Source: Gammaproteobacteria bacterium LSUCC0057
GTDB taxonomy: Bacteria; Pseudomonadota; Gammaproteobacteria; Pseudomonadales; Porticoccaceae
Length of the DNA stretch: 64,000 nucleotides
Direction of reading: 5' to 3'
Assembly: GCA_004535795.1 (NCBI GenBank)
Contig: SPIA01000001.1
Span: 547,126 to 611,125 of the forward strand
Within the stretch, counting starts at the first letter, position 1. Each line of letters starts with the position of its first letter. The notes below the pieces were generated by a model. It saw only the letters and a program-made list of their open reading frames with translations. It had not been told where the DNA came from and ran no database searches. The translations under genes were made by a program, and so were the position numbers. Below, in pieces: positions 36,595 to 47,028 of the stretch.

Positions 36595-37032
36595 GTGGAT
36601 CTCAACCAAATCAAGGCGCTGCTGCCGCACCGCTACCCGTTTCTGCTGGTCGACCGCGTCGAGGAGCTGGTGGAGGGTGAGTATATTGTCGCTTACAAGA
36701 ACATCACCGCCAACGAGGAGGTGTTCAACGGCCACTTTCCCGGCGCGCCGATATTTCCTGGTGTGATGATTGTCGAAGCGATGGCGCAGGCGGCCGGTAT
36801 TCTCGGTTTTGCTACCACCAAAACCACTGCAGAAGATGGCAAGCTCTACCTGTTTGCCGGCATCGATAACTGCCGTTTTAAACGCCAAGTGGTGCCCGGT
36901 GACAAGCTGCTGCTGCGCGCTGAGGTCGTTGGGGTTAAACGCAATATCTGGCGATTTGCGGTGACCGCCACGGTCGATGGCCAGACCGCCGCTGAAGCGA
37001 CGCTGCTGTGCGCCTACCGTGACCGAGATTGA
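36595..37032 (+). CDS. fabZ: 3-Hydroxyacyl-ACP dehydratase FabZ
   Basis: Hot-dog-fold dehydratase of fatty-acid elongation, 145 residues. The catalytic pair is His47 and Glu61 in [23 protein letters not shown] start preceded by AAGGAG at 36582-36587. The lpxA ATG lies 4 bp after its stop; placement inside the lipid A cluster balances phospholipid and LPS synthesis. Confidence 0.96.
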   Translation: MDLNQIKALLPHRYPFLLVDRVEELVEGEYIVAYKNITANEEVFNGHFPGAPIFPGVMIVEAMAQAAGILGFATTKTTAEDGKLYLFAGIDNCRFKRQVVPGDKLLLRAEVVGVKRNIWRFAVTATVDGQTAAEATLLCAYRDRD

Positions 37033-37036
37033 CGCT

Positions 37037-37804
37037 ATGATCCATCCACACGCCATTGTCGACCCGCGCGCTGAGTTGGACCCCAGCGTTACCGTGGGTC
37101 CGTTCACCACCATCGGTGCCGGGGTAAAAATTGCTGCCGGCACTGTCATCGGCTCACACGTGGTCATCAAAGGGCCGAGCGAAATAGGCCGCAATAATCG
37201 CATCTACCAGTTTGCTTCGGTCGGAGAGGATACCCCCGACCTCAAGTACCAAGGCGAGCCTACGCGGCTGATTATGGGCGACAACAACGTCGTTCGCGAG
37301 GGTGTCACCATCCACCGCGGCACCATCCAAGACCGCTCAGAGACAGTCATTGGCAGCGACAATTTACTGATGGCCTATGTGCACATCGGTCACGATTGCG
37401 TGGTCGGCAACCACACCATTTTAGTTAACAACGCGTCGATCTCTGGCCATGTCGTCGTCGACGACTGGGCGATTCTCTCCGGTTACGCATTGGTTCATCA
37501 ATTTGTCCAGATTGGCGCTCACGCCTTTGTTGGCCCCGGCTCGTTTCTCTATCACGACGTCCCGGCCTTTGTCACTGCCACCGGCAGCCCTGCGCAGCCG
37601 CGCACCATCAACCGCGAAGGGATGAAGCGACGCGGTTTTAGCAGTGAACAGATCGCCCAGATCAATCGCGCTTACAAAATACTCTACCGCCGCGGCCTCA
37701 CCGCTGAGCAGGCGCTGGTTGAGCTGCAGGGGCTTGGCGATGACCCCGCTGTGGGCTTGTTCCACGCCTCGGTGGCGCGCTCACGGCGCGGCATCATTCG
37801 TTAA
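37037..37804 (+). CDS. lpxA: UDP-N-acetylglucosamine O-acyltransferase
   Basis: First committed acylation of lipid A. 255 residues, beginning MIHPHAIVDPRAELDPSVTVG from the ATG at 37037. The beta-helix contains the catalytic His in MAYVHIGHDCVVGNH and the helical C-terminal domain ends RGIIR. Longer starts would run back into fabZ. lpxB follows immediately. Confidence 0.96.
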   Translation: MIHPHAIVDPRAELDPSVTVGPFTTIGAGVKIAAGTVIGSHVVIKGPSEIGRNNRIYQFASVGEDTPDLKYQGEPTRLIMGDNNVVREGVTIHRGTIQDRSETVIGSDNLLMAYVHIGHDCVVGNHTILVNNASISGHVVVDDWAILSGYALVHQFVQIGAHAFVGPGSFLYHDVPAFVTATGSPAQPRTINREGMKRRGFSSEQIAQINRAYKILYRRGLTAEQALVELQGLGDDPAVGLFHASVARSRRGIIR

Positions 37805-38947
37805 ATGCCATCGACACCGCTATTTGTTCTGGTGGCGGGTGAGGCCTCGGGTGACACGCTCGGCGCCGGTCTCATCCGCGCGCTAAAAACAGTGCACCCA
37901 GACGCCGAATTTGTCGGTATTGGCGGGCCGAAGATGATCGCCGCCGGGTTGCACAGCCGCCACCCGCTGGAACGCCTGGCGGTGATGGGGTTGGTGGAGC
38001 CGCTCAAGCGATTGCCGGAGCTGTTGCGTATCCGCCGCGATATCGTCGCTCTCTGCCGCCGGCAACGACCGGCGGCGTTCATCGGTATCGACGCGCCCGA
38101 CTTTAACCTAGGCATCGAAAAGCGTGTCAAGCGGTGCGGCATCAAAACGGTTCACTACGTCAGCCCGTCGGTCTGGGCGTGGCGCCAGGGTCGCATCAAG
38201 GGTATCAAGCGCTCGGTCGATTTGATGTTGACCCTGCTGCCCTTCGAGCAGGCCTTCTACCAGCAGCATGAGATGGCCAGTTTGTTTGTCGGCCACCCGC
38301 TGGCGACTCAGATCTACCCCGAAACCACCGCTTCCGCCCGCCAGCGGCTGAGCCTGCACGGCGCGCCGCTGATTGCGCTACTGCCCGGTAGTCGCAGCGG
38401 TGAGGTGGCGGCGATGGCGCCGCTCTATCTGCAAGTGGCCGAACAGATTGTCCAGCAACTGCCGGGCGCTCGCTTTGTTATACCGGCGGCCAATAGCGCG
38501 CGCTGGCAGCAGTTGCAACAGCTCATGGCCGAGCGGCCAGAGCTGCCGGTAACGCTGTTGCAGGGAGAGGCGGCGGCGGCGATGAGTGCCGCCGATGTGG
38601 TGTTGCTGACCTCCGGTACCACGGCGCTGGAGGCGATGCTGCTAGAGCGGCCGATGGTAGTCAGTTACAAACTGGGCAAATGGAGCTACCGATTGTTGCG
38701 CCATTTCATTAAAACGCCCTTTGTGGCGCTGCCCAACCTGCTTGCCGGGCGTATGTTGGTGCCTGAGCTACTGCAAGATGCCGCTACTGTCGAGGCGCTC
38801 AGTGGCGCGCTGCTTGAGTTGTTGCAGCCGCCGTTGCATGGCGAAATGGTCAGCCAGTTGCAACAGCTGCGCGAGCAGCTAGCGCTGCCCTCTGACGCCC
38901 GCGCGGCGGCGGCTATCGCCGCTCTAATTGACGAGCCGGCAGTGTGA
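37805..38947 (+). CDS. lpxB: Lipid A disaccharide synthase
   Basis: GT-B glycosyltransferase joining 2,3-diacylglucosamine-1-phosphate with its UDP form at the inner membrane. 380 residues: [19 protein letters not shown] at the N-terminus, [12 protein letters not shown] and [14 protein letters not shown] in the middle, [10 protein letters not shown] and [20 protein letters not shown] in the nucleotide half. The ATG follows the lpxA TAA directly; the last 4 bp overlap rnhB. Confidence 0.96.
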   Translation: MPSTPLFVLVAGEASGDTLGAGLIRALKTVHPDAEFVGIGGPKMIAAGLHSRHPLERLAVMGLVEPLKRLPELLRIRRDIVALCRRQRPAAFIGIDAPDFNLGIEKRVKRCGIKTVHYVSPSVWAWRQGRIKGIKRSVDLMLTLLPFEQAFYQQHEMASLFVGHPLATQIYPETTASARQRLSLHGAPLIALLPGSRSGEVAAMAPLYLQVAEQIVQQLPGARFVIPAANSARWQQLQQLMAERPELPVTLLQGEAAAAMSAADVVLLTSGTTALEAMLLERPMVVSYKLGKWSYRLLRHFIKTPFVALPNLLAGRMLVPELLQDAATVEALSGALLELLQPPLHGEMVSQLQQLREQLALPSDARAAAAIAALIDEPAV

Positions 38948-39549
38948 CTGACAGCGACTGGCAGCCACCTGCCGGGGTGCGCTGGTTGGCCGGTGTCGAC
39001 GAGGTTGGTCGCGGTCCGCTGGCGGGCGATGTGGTTACCGCAGCGGTGATTTTACCGGCCGAGCACAGTATTGACGGTCTCGCCGACTCGAAAAAGATTA
39101 CCGAGAAACGCCGCGAGGTGCTCTACAGCCAGATCGTCGAGCAGGCGCTCTGCTGGGCGATCGGCCGCTGCACGGTCGCCGAGATCGATCAGCTGAATAT
39201 TCTCCAGGCGACGCTGCTGGCGATGACCCGCGCGGTTGACGAATTGTCGCTGCGCCCCGATTTTGTCGCTGTCGATGGCAACCGCCTGCCGCGGTGGAGT
39301 TACCCCAGTGAGGCGGTGACGCGCGGCGATGGCCGTGTCGAGGTGATCAGTGCCGCCTCAATCCTCGCTAAAGTGACCCGCGATCGCGAAATGGTCGCTC
39401 TGGATGCCCGTTACCCCGGCTACGGTTTTGCCAGCCATAAAGGCTACGGTAGTGCGACCCACCTCACCGCGCTGCGACAGCTCGGTGCAACCCCGATTCA
39501 CCGGCGCTCGTTTGCACCAGTCGCGGCTGTGCTCGCCGCGGGCGATTAA
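38944..39549 (+). CDS. rnhB: Ribonuclease HII
   Basis: Removes ribonucleotides from DNA and RNA of RNA-DNA hybrids. 201 residues, with the acidic active-site residues in [14 protein letters not shown] (Asp-Glu) and further Asp in [10 protein letters not shown], plus KVTRDREM and [13 protein letters not shown] start overlaps lpxB. A hairpin with a short T-tract follows the stop, so the lipid A transcript may end here. Confidence 0.95.
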   Translation: MTDSDWQPPAGVRWLAGVDEVGRGPLAGDVVTAAVILPAEHSIDGLADSKKITEKRREVLYSQIVEQALCWAIGRCTVAEIDQLNILQATLLAMTRAVDELSLRPDFVAVDGNRLPRWSYPSEAVTRGDGRVEVISAASILAKVTRDREMVALDARYPGYGFASHKGYGSATHLTALRQLGATPIHRRSFAPVAAVLAAGD

Positions 39550-39568
39550 AAGAAATCTCTGTTACCTG

Positions 39569-39598
39569 CCGCTGTGGGTTGTCTCACAGCGGTAATAC
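39569..39598 (+). terminator. Probable terminator after rnhB
   Basis: CCGCTGTG (39569-39576) pairs with CACAGCGG (39585-39592) around an 8-nt loop; TAATACTTTTAT follows. The T-tract is short and interrupted. It separates rnhB from the ketosynthase gene. Confidence 0.6.
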
Positions 39599-39669
39599 TT
39601 TTATATTTCTCAGCCTATGGCCCTGCGAGAGGCGCCAATTTTTACTACAAAAATAATCAAGAGGTTGCT

Positions 39670-40764
39670 ATGAGATACGCCAATATCACTGGTTGGGGAA
39701 AATACGTGCCACCAGTGGTAATGAGCAATGACGATCTCGCTCGCGTGGTTGAGACCTCCAATGAGTGGATCGTCTCGCGCTCGGGTATCGAGCGCCGACA
39801 CTACAGCCACCTCACCACTGGCGAGATGGCTTGGCAGGCGGCGGAGCAGGCGCTGGCAGCGGCTGGTGTGGCACCAGAAGCGATCGATATGTTGATAGTA
39901 GGGACTACCACTGGCAGTGATCTCTGCCCCAATACCGCCTCTTTTGTACTGGACAAGCTCGGTGCCGGCAACGCCGGCTGTATGGACCTCAACAGCGCCT
40001 GCACCAGCTGGTTCTACGCCCTGTGCAACGCCACCGCGATGGTGCGCAGTGGCCAGATTGAACGCGCTCTGGTGATCGGTGCGGAGCATCTCTCCATCGT
40101 CATGAACTGGCATGAGCGCAGTACTGCGGTGCTGTTTGGCGACGGTGCCGGCGCGGTGGTGATCGAGGCGTGTGATCAACCCAGCGGGCTGTTGCACAGT
40201 GCCTGGAGCGTGGTCCGCGATAGCCGCGAAGTGCTGGAGATGAATGGGCTCGGCATCAACCCGACCAATTTGTTTCAAGCCCCGGCGCGCCACCTCGCTT
40301 TCGATGGCCAGGCGATTTTTAAAAATGCGGTCAAGGGTATGGCCGACGCCTGCGCAGAGGTGCTGGCGAAAGCGGGCCTTGGCGTTGAGGATATCGATCT
40401 GTTTGTCCCTCACCAAGCTAACATCCGCATTATCGAAGCGCTGGCCAAGCGGCTCGACTTCCCCTTGGAAAAAATTGTCGTGCGCATTCAAGAGTACGCC
40501 AACACCTCGGCGGCTTCGATCCCTCTGGCACTCACCGACGCGCTCGAAGCGGGGCGGGTCAAACCCGGTATGACCATTCTCATGGCGACCTTTGGCGGCG
40601 GTTTAACCTGTGGTGCCGGCTTGCTGAAATGGGGTGAGCGCATTGAGGCTAAAGCCCGCGCGCCGATCACCGCAGCAAGCTTTAACGGCAATGTGTTTGA
40701 CCTGATGCAAGAGAGCTTTGCCTACCACGGTATCGATGTCAGCAGTCTGCTCAGTGCCGAGTAA
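39670..40764 (+). CDS. FabH-like 3-ketoacyl-ACP synthase III
   Basis: 364-residue thiolase-fold condensing enzyme. ATG at 39670 is chosen because MRYANITGWGKYVPP begins the conserved core and GAGG lies at 39660-39663. Catalytic residues are Cys111 in LNSACTSWF, the His of FVPHQANIRII and the Asn of YANTSAASIPLAL. It is about 45 residues longer than housekeeping FabH, the extra being at the C-terminus (ending VSSLLSAE). It is not in a fab cluster but inserted between rnhB and dnaE, so its substrate is open: housekeeping initiation, a beta-oxidation shunt like FabY, or secondary lipid. Confidence 0.83.
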   Translation: MRYANITGWGKYVPPVVMSNDDLARVVETSNEWIVSRSGIERRHYSHLTTGEMAWQAAEQALAAAGVAPEAIDMLIVGTTTGSDLCPNTASFVLDKLGAGNAGCMDLNSACTSWFYALCNATAMVRSGQIERALVIGAEHLSIVMNWHERSTAVLFGDGAGAVVIEACDQPSGLLHSAWSVVRDSREVLEMNGLGINPTNLFQAPARHLAFDGQAIFKNAVKGMADACAEVLAKAGLGVEDIDLFVPHQANIRIIEALAKRLDFPLEKIVVRIQEYANTSAASIPLALTDALEAGRVKPGMTILMATFGGGLTCGAGLLKWGERIEAKARAPITAASFNGNVFDLMQESFAYHGIDVSSLLSAE

Positions 40765-40770
40765 CCACTC

Positions 40771-43700
40771 ATGAGCGAGACGCGCTCGTCGACCCCCTTC
40801 GTCCATCTGCGGTTGCACTCTGAATACAGTCTGATCGACGGTTTGGTGCGCATTAAGCCGCTGGTGGCGCGCGCCGCAGAGCTGGGTATGCCGGCGGTGG
40901 CGCTGACCGACTTCAGCAACTTTTTTGCCCTGATAAAATTCTACAAAGCGGCCCGCGGCGCCGGTATCAAGCCGATCATTGGCGCTGATTTGGCGGTGTT
41001 AGAAGAGAGCGATAGCGACCCCTACAACTTGCTTTTTCTCGCCATGAACGAGCGCGGTTATCACAATCTCACGCAGTTGATTTCGCGCGCCTGGCGGGAC
41101 GGTCAACGCCACGGACAGCCACATCTGCTGCGCAGTTGGTTGGCGGACTACAGCGAGGGCTTAATTGTACTGTCCGGGGGGCGCCACGGCCCGCTGGCCA
41201 GCGCACTGGGCAACGGCCAAGAGCAGCGCGCCGACCAGCAGTTGGCGCAGTGGCAGGCGCTCTACCCGGGGCGTTTTTATCTGGAGGTGCAGCGCACCGG
41301 CCGCAGCGGTGACGAAGAGCAGCTGCACGCCACTGTAGCGTTGAGCCAGCGTTCGGGTTGCCCGCTGGTGGCGACCAACGACGTACGGTTTCTCACCGCC
41401 GCCGAGTTTGATGCCCACGAGGCGCGGGTCTGCATCACCGAGGGGCGCACCCTCGACGATCCGCGCCGCGAGCGGCGCTACTCAGAGCAGCAGTACCTGC
41501 GCAGCAGTGAGGAGATGGCCGAGCTGTTTAGCGATCTTCCCGAGGCGCTGGAGAATTCGCTGCTCATCGCCCAGCGCTGCTCAGTGACGCTGCGTCTGGG
41601 TGAGTACTTTTTGCCCGATTATCCCGTCCCCGCCGGGCTGACCCTGGCGGAGTACTTCGTGCAGCTGGCCGAGGCCGGGCTCGAGCAGCGCCTGCAGTTT
41701 CTGTTTGACACCAATGCTTGCGACTACCCGACGGTGCGCGATGAGTACTACGCCCGGCTCAAGTTCGAGCTCGATATCATCATTCAGATGGGGTTCCCCG
41801 GCTACTTCCTGATCGTCATGGACTTCATCCAGTGGGCCAAAGATAACGGCATTCCGGTCGGCCCCGGGCGCGGTTCGGGGGCCGGCTCGCTGGTCGCCTA
41901 CGCGTTGAAGATTACCGATCTCGACCCGATCGAATACGACCTGCTGTTTGAGCGCTTTCTCAACCCCGAGCGGGTGTCGATGCCCGATTTTGATATCGAC
42001 TTCTGCATGGAGGGGCGCGACCGGGTGATCAACTACGTGGCCGAGCGCTACGGCCGCGAAGCGGTTTCGCAGATCGTCACCTTTGGCACCATGGCGGCCA
42101 AAGCGGTGGTGCGCGACGTCGCCCGAGTACAGGGCAAGTCGTACGGTCTGGCCGACAAACTGTCGAAGATGATTCCGTTTGAGGTGGGTATGACACTCGC
42201 CAAGGCGCTCGAGCAAGAGGAGAGTCTGCGCGAATTTTTGGCCGACGACGAGGAAGCGGCGGAAATTTGGGCGATGGCCGAGCAGCTCGAAGGGGTGGCG
42301 CGCAACTGTGGCAAGCACGCCGGCGGGGTGGTGATTGCGCCGACCACTATCACCGACTTCTCGCCAATCTACTGCGATGACGGCGGTGCCAATGCCGTCA
42401 CCCAGTTTGACAAGAATGACGTTGAAGAGGCCGGCCTGGTCAAATTCGACTTCCTCGGTCTGCGCACGCTGACCATCGTCGACTGGGCGGTGGCGATGAT
42501 TAACGAGCGGCGCGCGCAAAGCGGCGAAGAGCTGTTGCGCATTGAGGCGATTCCGCTCGACGACACTGCCTCTTATCAATTGATGCAAAGTGGCGATACC
42601 ACCGCGGTCTTTCAGCTTGAGTCGCGCGGTATGAAGGAGCTGATCCGCAAACTCGGCCCCGACCGTTTTGAGGACATCATCGCTCTGGTGGCGCTGTTCC
42701 GGCCAGGGCCACTGCAGTCGGGTATGGTCGACGATTTCATCAACCGCAAAAAGGGTCGCGCCGAGGTTAGTTACCCGCACCCGCAGTATCAGCACGACTG
42801 TCTCAAGCCGGCGCTAGAACCGACTTACGGTATTATTCTCTACCAAGAGCAGGTGATGCAGATCGCTCAGGAGATGGGCGGTTATACCCTCGGCGGCGCC
42901 GACTTGCTGCGCCGTGCCATGGGCAAGAAAAAACCGGAAGAGATGGCCAAGCAGCGCGAACTGTTTATGGCCGGCAGCAGCGCCAAGGGCTTTGACCGCG
43001 AGCTGGCCTCCAATATCTTTGACCTGATGGAGAAATTTGCCGGCTACGGATTTAATAAGTCGCACTCCGCCGCCTATGCGCTGGTGGCCTACCAGACCGC
43101 CTGGCTAAAGGCCCATTACCCCGCGCAGTTTATGGCCGCCACCATCTCCTCGGATATGGATAAAACCGACAAGGTGGTCACCTTTATTGATGAGTGCCGC
43201 AACATGGGGGTCGAGCTGCTCCCCCCCGATGTGAACGGCGGTCTATTCAAGTTTAGCGTCAATAGCCGCGACCAGATCATCTACGGGCTGGGCGCCATCA
43301 AGGGGTTGGGCGAAGGACCGATCGAGAACATTATCGCCGTGCGCGAGAGTGGTGGTGCCTTTACCGACCTGTTCGATTTTTGTGCCCGCATCGATATTCG
43401 CAAGGTCAACAAACGCGCGCTCGAGGCGATGATTCGCAGTGGTGCCTTGGACAGTATCGGCCCCGCCGGTGAAGTCGGTTACGCCCGCGCGGTGATGCTG
43501 GCGGCGCTGGAAGAGGCGGTCAAGTTAGCCGACCAGCAAGAGCGCAATGCCAGCGCAGGGATGACCGATCTGTTCGGTGACACTATTCAGAGTGCGCCAG
43601 AATTTAACTACGATAGCTACCGCCACAGCAAGCCATTGACCGCCAAAGAGCGGCTCAATGGTGAAAAAGAGACGCTCGGGCTTTTTCTCACCGGCCACCC

Positions 43701-44271
43701 GATCGATGAGTATGAAGCCGAGTTGAAACAGATGGTGCCGCGGCGTATCGCCGAGTTGCGCCCGGGCAAGGAGCGCGGCGTTGTCGCCGGAATGCTGGTG
43801 GCGATGCGGACCATGAAAAACAAGCGCGGTGAGACCTTTGCCTTTGTCACCCTCGATGACAAGAGCGGCCGCATCGAACTGTCGGTGTTCGCGGAAAAAT
43901 TCCAAGCCTATCGCGATATCTTGGTCAAAGATGCGCTGCTGGTGGTGGATGGCGCCATCCAGGAGGACGACTACAGTGGCGGCTTAAAGGTGGTGGTAGA
44001 ATCGATCCAGTCGATCGTCGACGCGCGCGCGGCGAAGCTGTCGCATCTGGCCATCAGTGTCGATGACAGCCGCCCTTGGGCGGCGCCGGTGGCCGAATTG
44101 TTGGCGCCGCACCGCAACGGCAACTGCACTGTTTATATCGACTACCGCGCCACTGCCGGGCGCGCTCAACTGCTGCTCGGCAGCGACTGGCGGGTGCGCC
44201 CCAGCGATGAGTTATTGCAGGCGTTGCGCGATCAGTTTGGCCGCGCTGCCGTGCAGCTACACTACCGTTAA
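40771..44271 (+). CDS. dnaE: DNA polymerase III alpha subunit
   Basis: Replicative C-family polymerase, 1166 residues, close to the E. coli length. PHP domain at the N-terminus (HLRLHSEYSLIDGLVRI), palm with the catalytic pair in MPDFDIDFCMEGRDR near residue 395, HhH region, OB fold and C-terminal tau-binding part. Six bp after the ketosynthase gene, so the two are probably co-transcribed. Confidence 0.97.
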   Translation: MSETRSSTPFVHLRLHSEYSLIDGLVRIKPLVARAAELGMPAVALTDFSNFFALIKFYKAARGAGIKPIIGADLAVLEESDSDPYNLLFLAMNERGYHNLTQLISRAWRDGQRHGQPHLLRSWLADYSEGLIVLSGGRHGPLASALGNGQEQRADQQLAQWQALYPGRFYLEVQRTGRSGDEEQLHATVALSQRSGCPLVATNDVRFLTAAEFDAHEARVCITEGRTLDDPRRERRYSEQQYLRSSEEMAELFSDLPEALENSLLIAQRCSVTLRLGEYFLPDYPVPAGLTLAEYFVQLAEAGLEQRLQFLFDTNACDYPTVRDEYYARLKFELDIIIQMGFPGYFLIVMDFIQWAKDNGIPVGPGRGSGAGSLVAYALKITDLDPIEYDLLFERFLNPERVSMPDFDIDFCMEGRDRVINYVAERYGREAVSQIVTFGTMAAKAVVRDVARVQGKSYGLADKLSKMIPFEVGMTLAKALEQEESLREFLADDEEAAEIWAMAEQLEGVARNCGKHAGGVVIAPTTITDFSPIYCDDGGANAVTQFDKNDVEEAGLVKFDFLGLRTLTIVDWAVAMINERRAQSGEELLRIEAIPLDDTASYQLMQSGDTTAVFQLESRGMKELIRKLGPDRFEDIIALVALFRPGPLQSGMVDDFINRKKGRAEVSYPHPQYQHDCLKPALEPTYGIILYQEQVMQIAQEMGGYTLGGADLLRRAMGKKKPEEMAKQRELFMAGSSAKGFDRELASNIFDLMEKFAGYGFNKSHSAAYALVAYQTAWLKAHYPAQFMAATISSDMDKTDKVVTFIDECRNMGVELLPPDVNGGLFKFSVNSRDQIIYGLGAIKGLGEGPIENIIAVRESGGAFTDLFDFCARIDIRKVNKRALEAMIRSGALDSIGPAGEVGYARAVMLAALEEAVKLADQQERNASAGMTDLFGDTIQSAPEFNYDSYRHSKPLTAKERLNGEKETLGLFLTGHPIDEYEAELKQMVPRRIAELRPGKERGVVAGMLVAMRTMKNKRGETFAFVTLDDKSGRIELSVFAEKFQAYRDILVKDALLVVDGAIQEDDYSGGLKVVVESIQSIVDARAAKLSHLAISVDDSRPWAAPVAELLAPHRNGNCTVYIDYRATAGRAQLLLGSDWRVRPSDELLQALRDQFGRAAVQLHYR

Positions 44272-44360
44272 TCACTATTGAGGACGGTTGCACGAAGCCA
44301 ATTGCGGTGAGCGGTGTTAGAATATCTGACCTAGCAAAAACAATCTGAGAGCGAAGCACC

Positions 44361-45314
44361 ATGAATCTCAACTATTTAGCTTTCGAGCAACCCATTGCCG
44401 AGCTAGAAGCCAAAATTGAAGAGTTGCAGCTGGTCGGCAGCGATAACGACCTCAATATTGCCGACGAGGTGGCTAAGTTGCGCGCCAAGTCGACTAAATT
44501 GACCGAATCCATTTATGCCAAGCTGAGCGCTTGGCAGATTGTTCAGGTGGCTCGCCACCCGCAGCGCCCCTATGCGCTGGACTACATTAGCCGTGTCTTT
44601 GACGACTGGGACGAGCTGCACGGTGACCGCCATTTCGGCGATGATCGCGCCATTGTCGCCGGCATCGCGCGGCTCGATGGCCGTCCGGTGGCGGTGATCG
44701 GCGAAGAGAAGGGGCGCGGAGTCAGTGAAAAGGTCAAGCGCAACTTTGGCATGCCCAAACCAGAGGGCTACCGCAAAGCGTTGCGTCTGATGGAGATGGC
44801 CGAGCGGTTTAATATGCCGGTAATCACGCTTATCGACACCCCCGGCGCATACCCCGGCATCGACTCTGAGGAGCGCAATATCTCCGAGGCGATCGCCCGC
44901 AACTTGGCAGTGATGTCGCGACTGAAAACGCCAATTATCTGTACGGTCATCGGCGAGGGCAGCAGCGGCGGGGCACTGGCGATCGGTGTCGGCGACAAAA
45001 TCAATATGCTGCAGTACGCCACCTATTTTGTGATATCCCCTGAGGGGTGTGCCAACATTATCTGGAAGACCAGTGACAAGGCACCCGATGCCGCCGAAGC
45101 GATGGGGGTTACCTCGAGTAATTTGCAGCGGTTAGGGATTGTCGACGAGACTATTGCCGAGCCGCTCGGTGGCGCTCACCGCGATATCGATGCGGTGGCA
45201 GCCACCCTCAAAGCGACCTTGATCAAGCAGCTTGCGCAGCTCAGTGCGCTGCCGGAAGAGACCCTGCTGGAAAACCGCTTTCAGCGTTTAATGGGCTACG
45301 GTCGCCCGGCCTGA
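44361..45314 (+). CDS. accA: Acetyl-CoA carboxylase carboxyltransferase subunit alpha
   Basis: Alpha subunit of the carboxyltransferase that makes malonyl-CoA. 317 residues: [21 protein letters not shown] helix, [34 protein letters not shown] and [16 protein letters not shown]. 89 bp after dnaE, as in most gammaproteobacteria. Confidence 0.96.
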   Translation: MNLNYLAFEQPIAELEAKIEELQLVGSDNDLNIADEVAKLRAKSTKLTESIYAKLSAWQIVQVARHPQRPYALDYISRVFDDWDELHGDRHFGDDRAIVAGIARLDGRPVAVIGEEKGRGVSEKVKRNFGMPKPEGYRKALRLMEMAERFNMPVITLIDTPGAYPGIDSEERNISEAIARNLAVMSRLKTPIICTVIGEGSSGGALAIGVGDKINMLQYATYFVISPEGCANIIWKTSDKAPDAAEAMGVTSSNLQRLGIVDETIAEPLGGAHRDIDAVAATLKATLIKQLAQLSALPEETLLENRFQRLMGYGRPA

Positions 45315-45325
45315 GTAGCCCTGCG

Positions 45326-45904
45326 GTGGACGACAGCCAGCAGCTGGCAGCGGTGACCGGCACGTTTGCCGAGCTGTTCGAGCAGCGCTATCAGACCGAG
45401 TTGGTCGGTGGGGCGGATGAACCCTTTTATCGCACCGCCGACAGTGAGCACGGCAGGCACCAATTGTTTTTTCGCGGCGATTATGTCGCCAGTGCCTTGC
45501 ATGAGATCGCCCACTGGTGCATTGCCGGCGAGCGCCGTCGCCAGTTAGACGATTTTGGCTACTGGTACCAACCGGGAGAGCGTTCGGCGCAGCTGCAGCG
45601 CCAATTTGAAGCGGTAGAGGTCGCTCCGCAAGCGCTGGAGTGGCTGTTTGCGCGCAGCTGTGGCCGCCGCTTTCAACTCAGTGTCGACAACTTCGCCCTC
45701 GACAACCGACCGCCAGTGCCGTTTGCCCAAGCGGTCTGCGCACGGCTACAGGGTTGGTTGCAGAGCGCGACACTGCCGCCACGTGCCCAAGAGTTTGCCA
45801 CCGCATTGGCTGCGCGACGGCTGCCCAGTACAGCGGCTGCAGCGCTGTTTGACCCGCGCCAATACTCATTGGCCGAGCTGCTGCTGGCGGAGGCCGTTGC
45901 GTGA
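45326..45904 (+). CDS. epmC: Elongation factor P hydroxylase EpmC
   Basis: Final enzyme of EF-P lysine modification, hydroxylating the beta-lysylated residue. 192 residues of the YfcM family: LVGGADEPFY, the metal motif LHEIAHWCIAG (HExxH), DDFGYWYQPGERS and FEAVEVAPQALEW. GTG start 12 bp after accA. epmA and epmB are not in the window. The last 4 bp overlap pdxB. Confidence 0.9.
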   Translation: MDDSQQLAAVTGTFAELFEQRYQTELVGGADEPFYRTADSEHGRHQLFFRGDYVASALHEIAHWCIAGERRRQLDDFGYWYQPGERSAQLQRQFEAVEVAPQALEWLFARSCGRRFQLSVDNFALDNRPPVPFAQAVCARLQGWLQSATLPPRAQEFATALAARRLPSTAAAALFDPRQYSLAELLLAEAVA

Positions 45905-47028
45905 GCCGTCCGCTGCAGATTGTCGCCGATGAGAATATGCCCAATCTGCACGCGCACTTTGCTCGCTGGGGAGAGATCACTGCGCTACCGGGCCGTTCGA
46001 TCGGTGCCGCGCAGCTGCGCGACTGCGATATCTTACTGGTGCGCTCTGTGACAAAGGTAGACGAGGCGCTACTGGCGGGCAGTCGAGTGCAGTTTGTCGG
46101 CTCCGCCACCATTGGTACCGACCATGTCGATCGCGATTACTTGGCGCATGCGGGCATTGCCTTTGCCCACGCTCCGGGCTGTAATGCCGACAGTGTGGTG
46201 CAGTACGACTTGGCGGTGTTGGCCGAGTTGCGCCCACAATGGCGCGCAGCGACAGTGGGAGTGCTGGCCGGCGGCAATGTCGGCGGTCGCGTGGCCACAC
46301 TGCTGCAGCAGCTCGGTGTCGATGTGGTGGTCTGCGACCCGCTGCTCGAGCCGGAGAGTGTGCCTTGGCCGCTGGTAGCGCTGCCGCAACTCTTGCAGTG
46401 CGACATTATTCTACTGCATGCACCACTCACTGACAGCGGCCCGCACCCGACCCACCACCTTATTGGCGCCGAGCAGTTGGCCGCGCTAAACCCCGGCACA
46501 CTGCTGCTCAATGCCGGCCGCGGTGCAGTGATCGATAACCGCGCACTGCTCGATTACCTAGCGTCGGAGAACCCCTGTGAGGTGGTGTTAGATGTCTGGG
46601 AGCAGGAACCACTGGTCGACGCTGAACTACTCGCTGAGCTGGCGCTGGGCACCATGCATATCGCCGGTTACAGCCTTGAGGGGCGCGCCACCGGCAGTGC
46701 CATGGTGGCGGCGGCATTGGCGCAACATCTGCACAGCGAGCCGGCAGCGCTGCTTGAGACGCCCGCCCGGACGCCACTGACAGTCGCTGGGGCAGTCGAT
46801 CTCAACGCAGTGATTGGCGCCACCTATGCGGTTCGCGAGGACGACCGCCGATTGCGTCAGGCGCTGGCCAACTGCAGCGATGCTGCGCAGCGGCGCCAGC
46901 AGTTTGACCAGTTGCGCCGCCACTATCCGCCGCGCCATCAGTTCAGCTACTACACACTCGCCAGCGCTGATGCGCAGCTGCGCCGCGACTGCGCGGTGCT
47001 GGGGTTCGCGGTGAGTGACGCGCCTTAG
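45901..47028 (+). CDS. pdxB: 4-Phosphoerythronate dehydrogenase
   Basis: NAD-dependent 2-hydroxyacid dehydrogenase of the DXP-dependent pyridoxal 5'-phosphate pathway. 375 residues beginning LQIVADENMPN; NAD motif GVLAGGNVGGRVATLL near 118, catalytic Arg in LLNAGRGAVID, Glu and the His region, plus a C-terminal PdxB dimerisation domain (~285-375). GTG start overlaps epmC by 4 bp. It meets alaA tail to tail (4-bp overlap of ends). Confidence 0.93.
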   Translation: MSRPLQIVADENMPNLHAHFARWGEITALPGRSIGAAQLRDCDILLVRSVTKVDEALLAGSRVQFVGSATIGTDHVDRDYLAHAGIAFAHAPGCNADSVVQYDLAVLAELRPQWRAATVGVLAGGNVGGRVATLLQQLGVDVVVCDPLLEPESVPWPLVALPQLLQCDIILLHAPLTDSGPHPTHHLIGAEQLAALNPGTLLLNAGRGAVIDNRALLDYLASENPCEVVLDVWEQEPLVDAELLAELALGTMHIAGYSLEGRATGSAMVAAALAQHLHSEPAALLETPARTPLTVAGAVDLNAVIGATYAVREDDRRLRQALANCSDAAQRRQQFDQLRRHYPPRHQFSYYTLASADAQLRRDCAVLGFAVSDAP

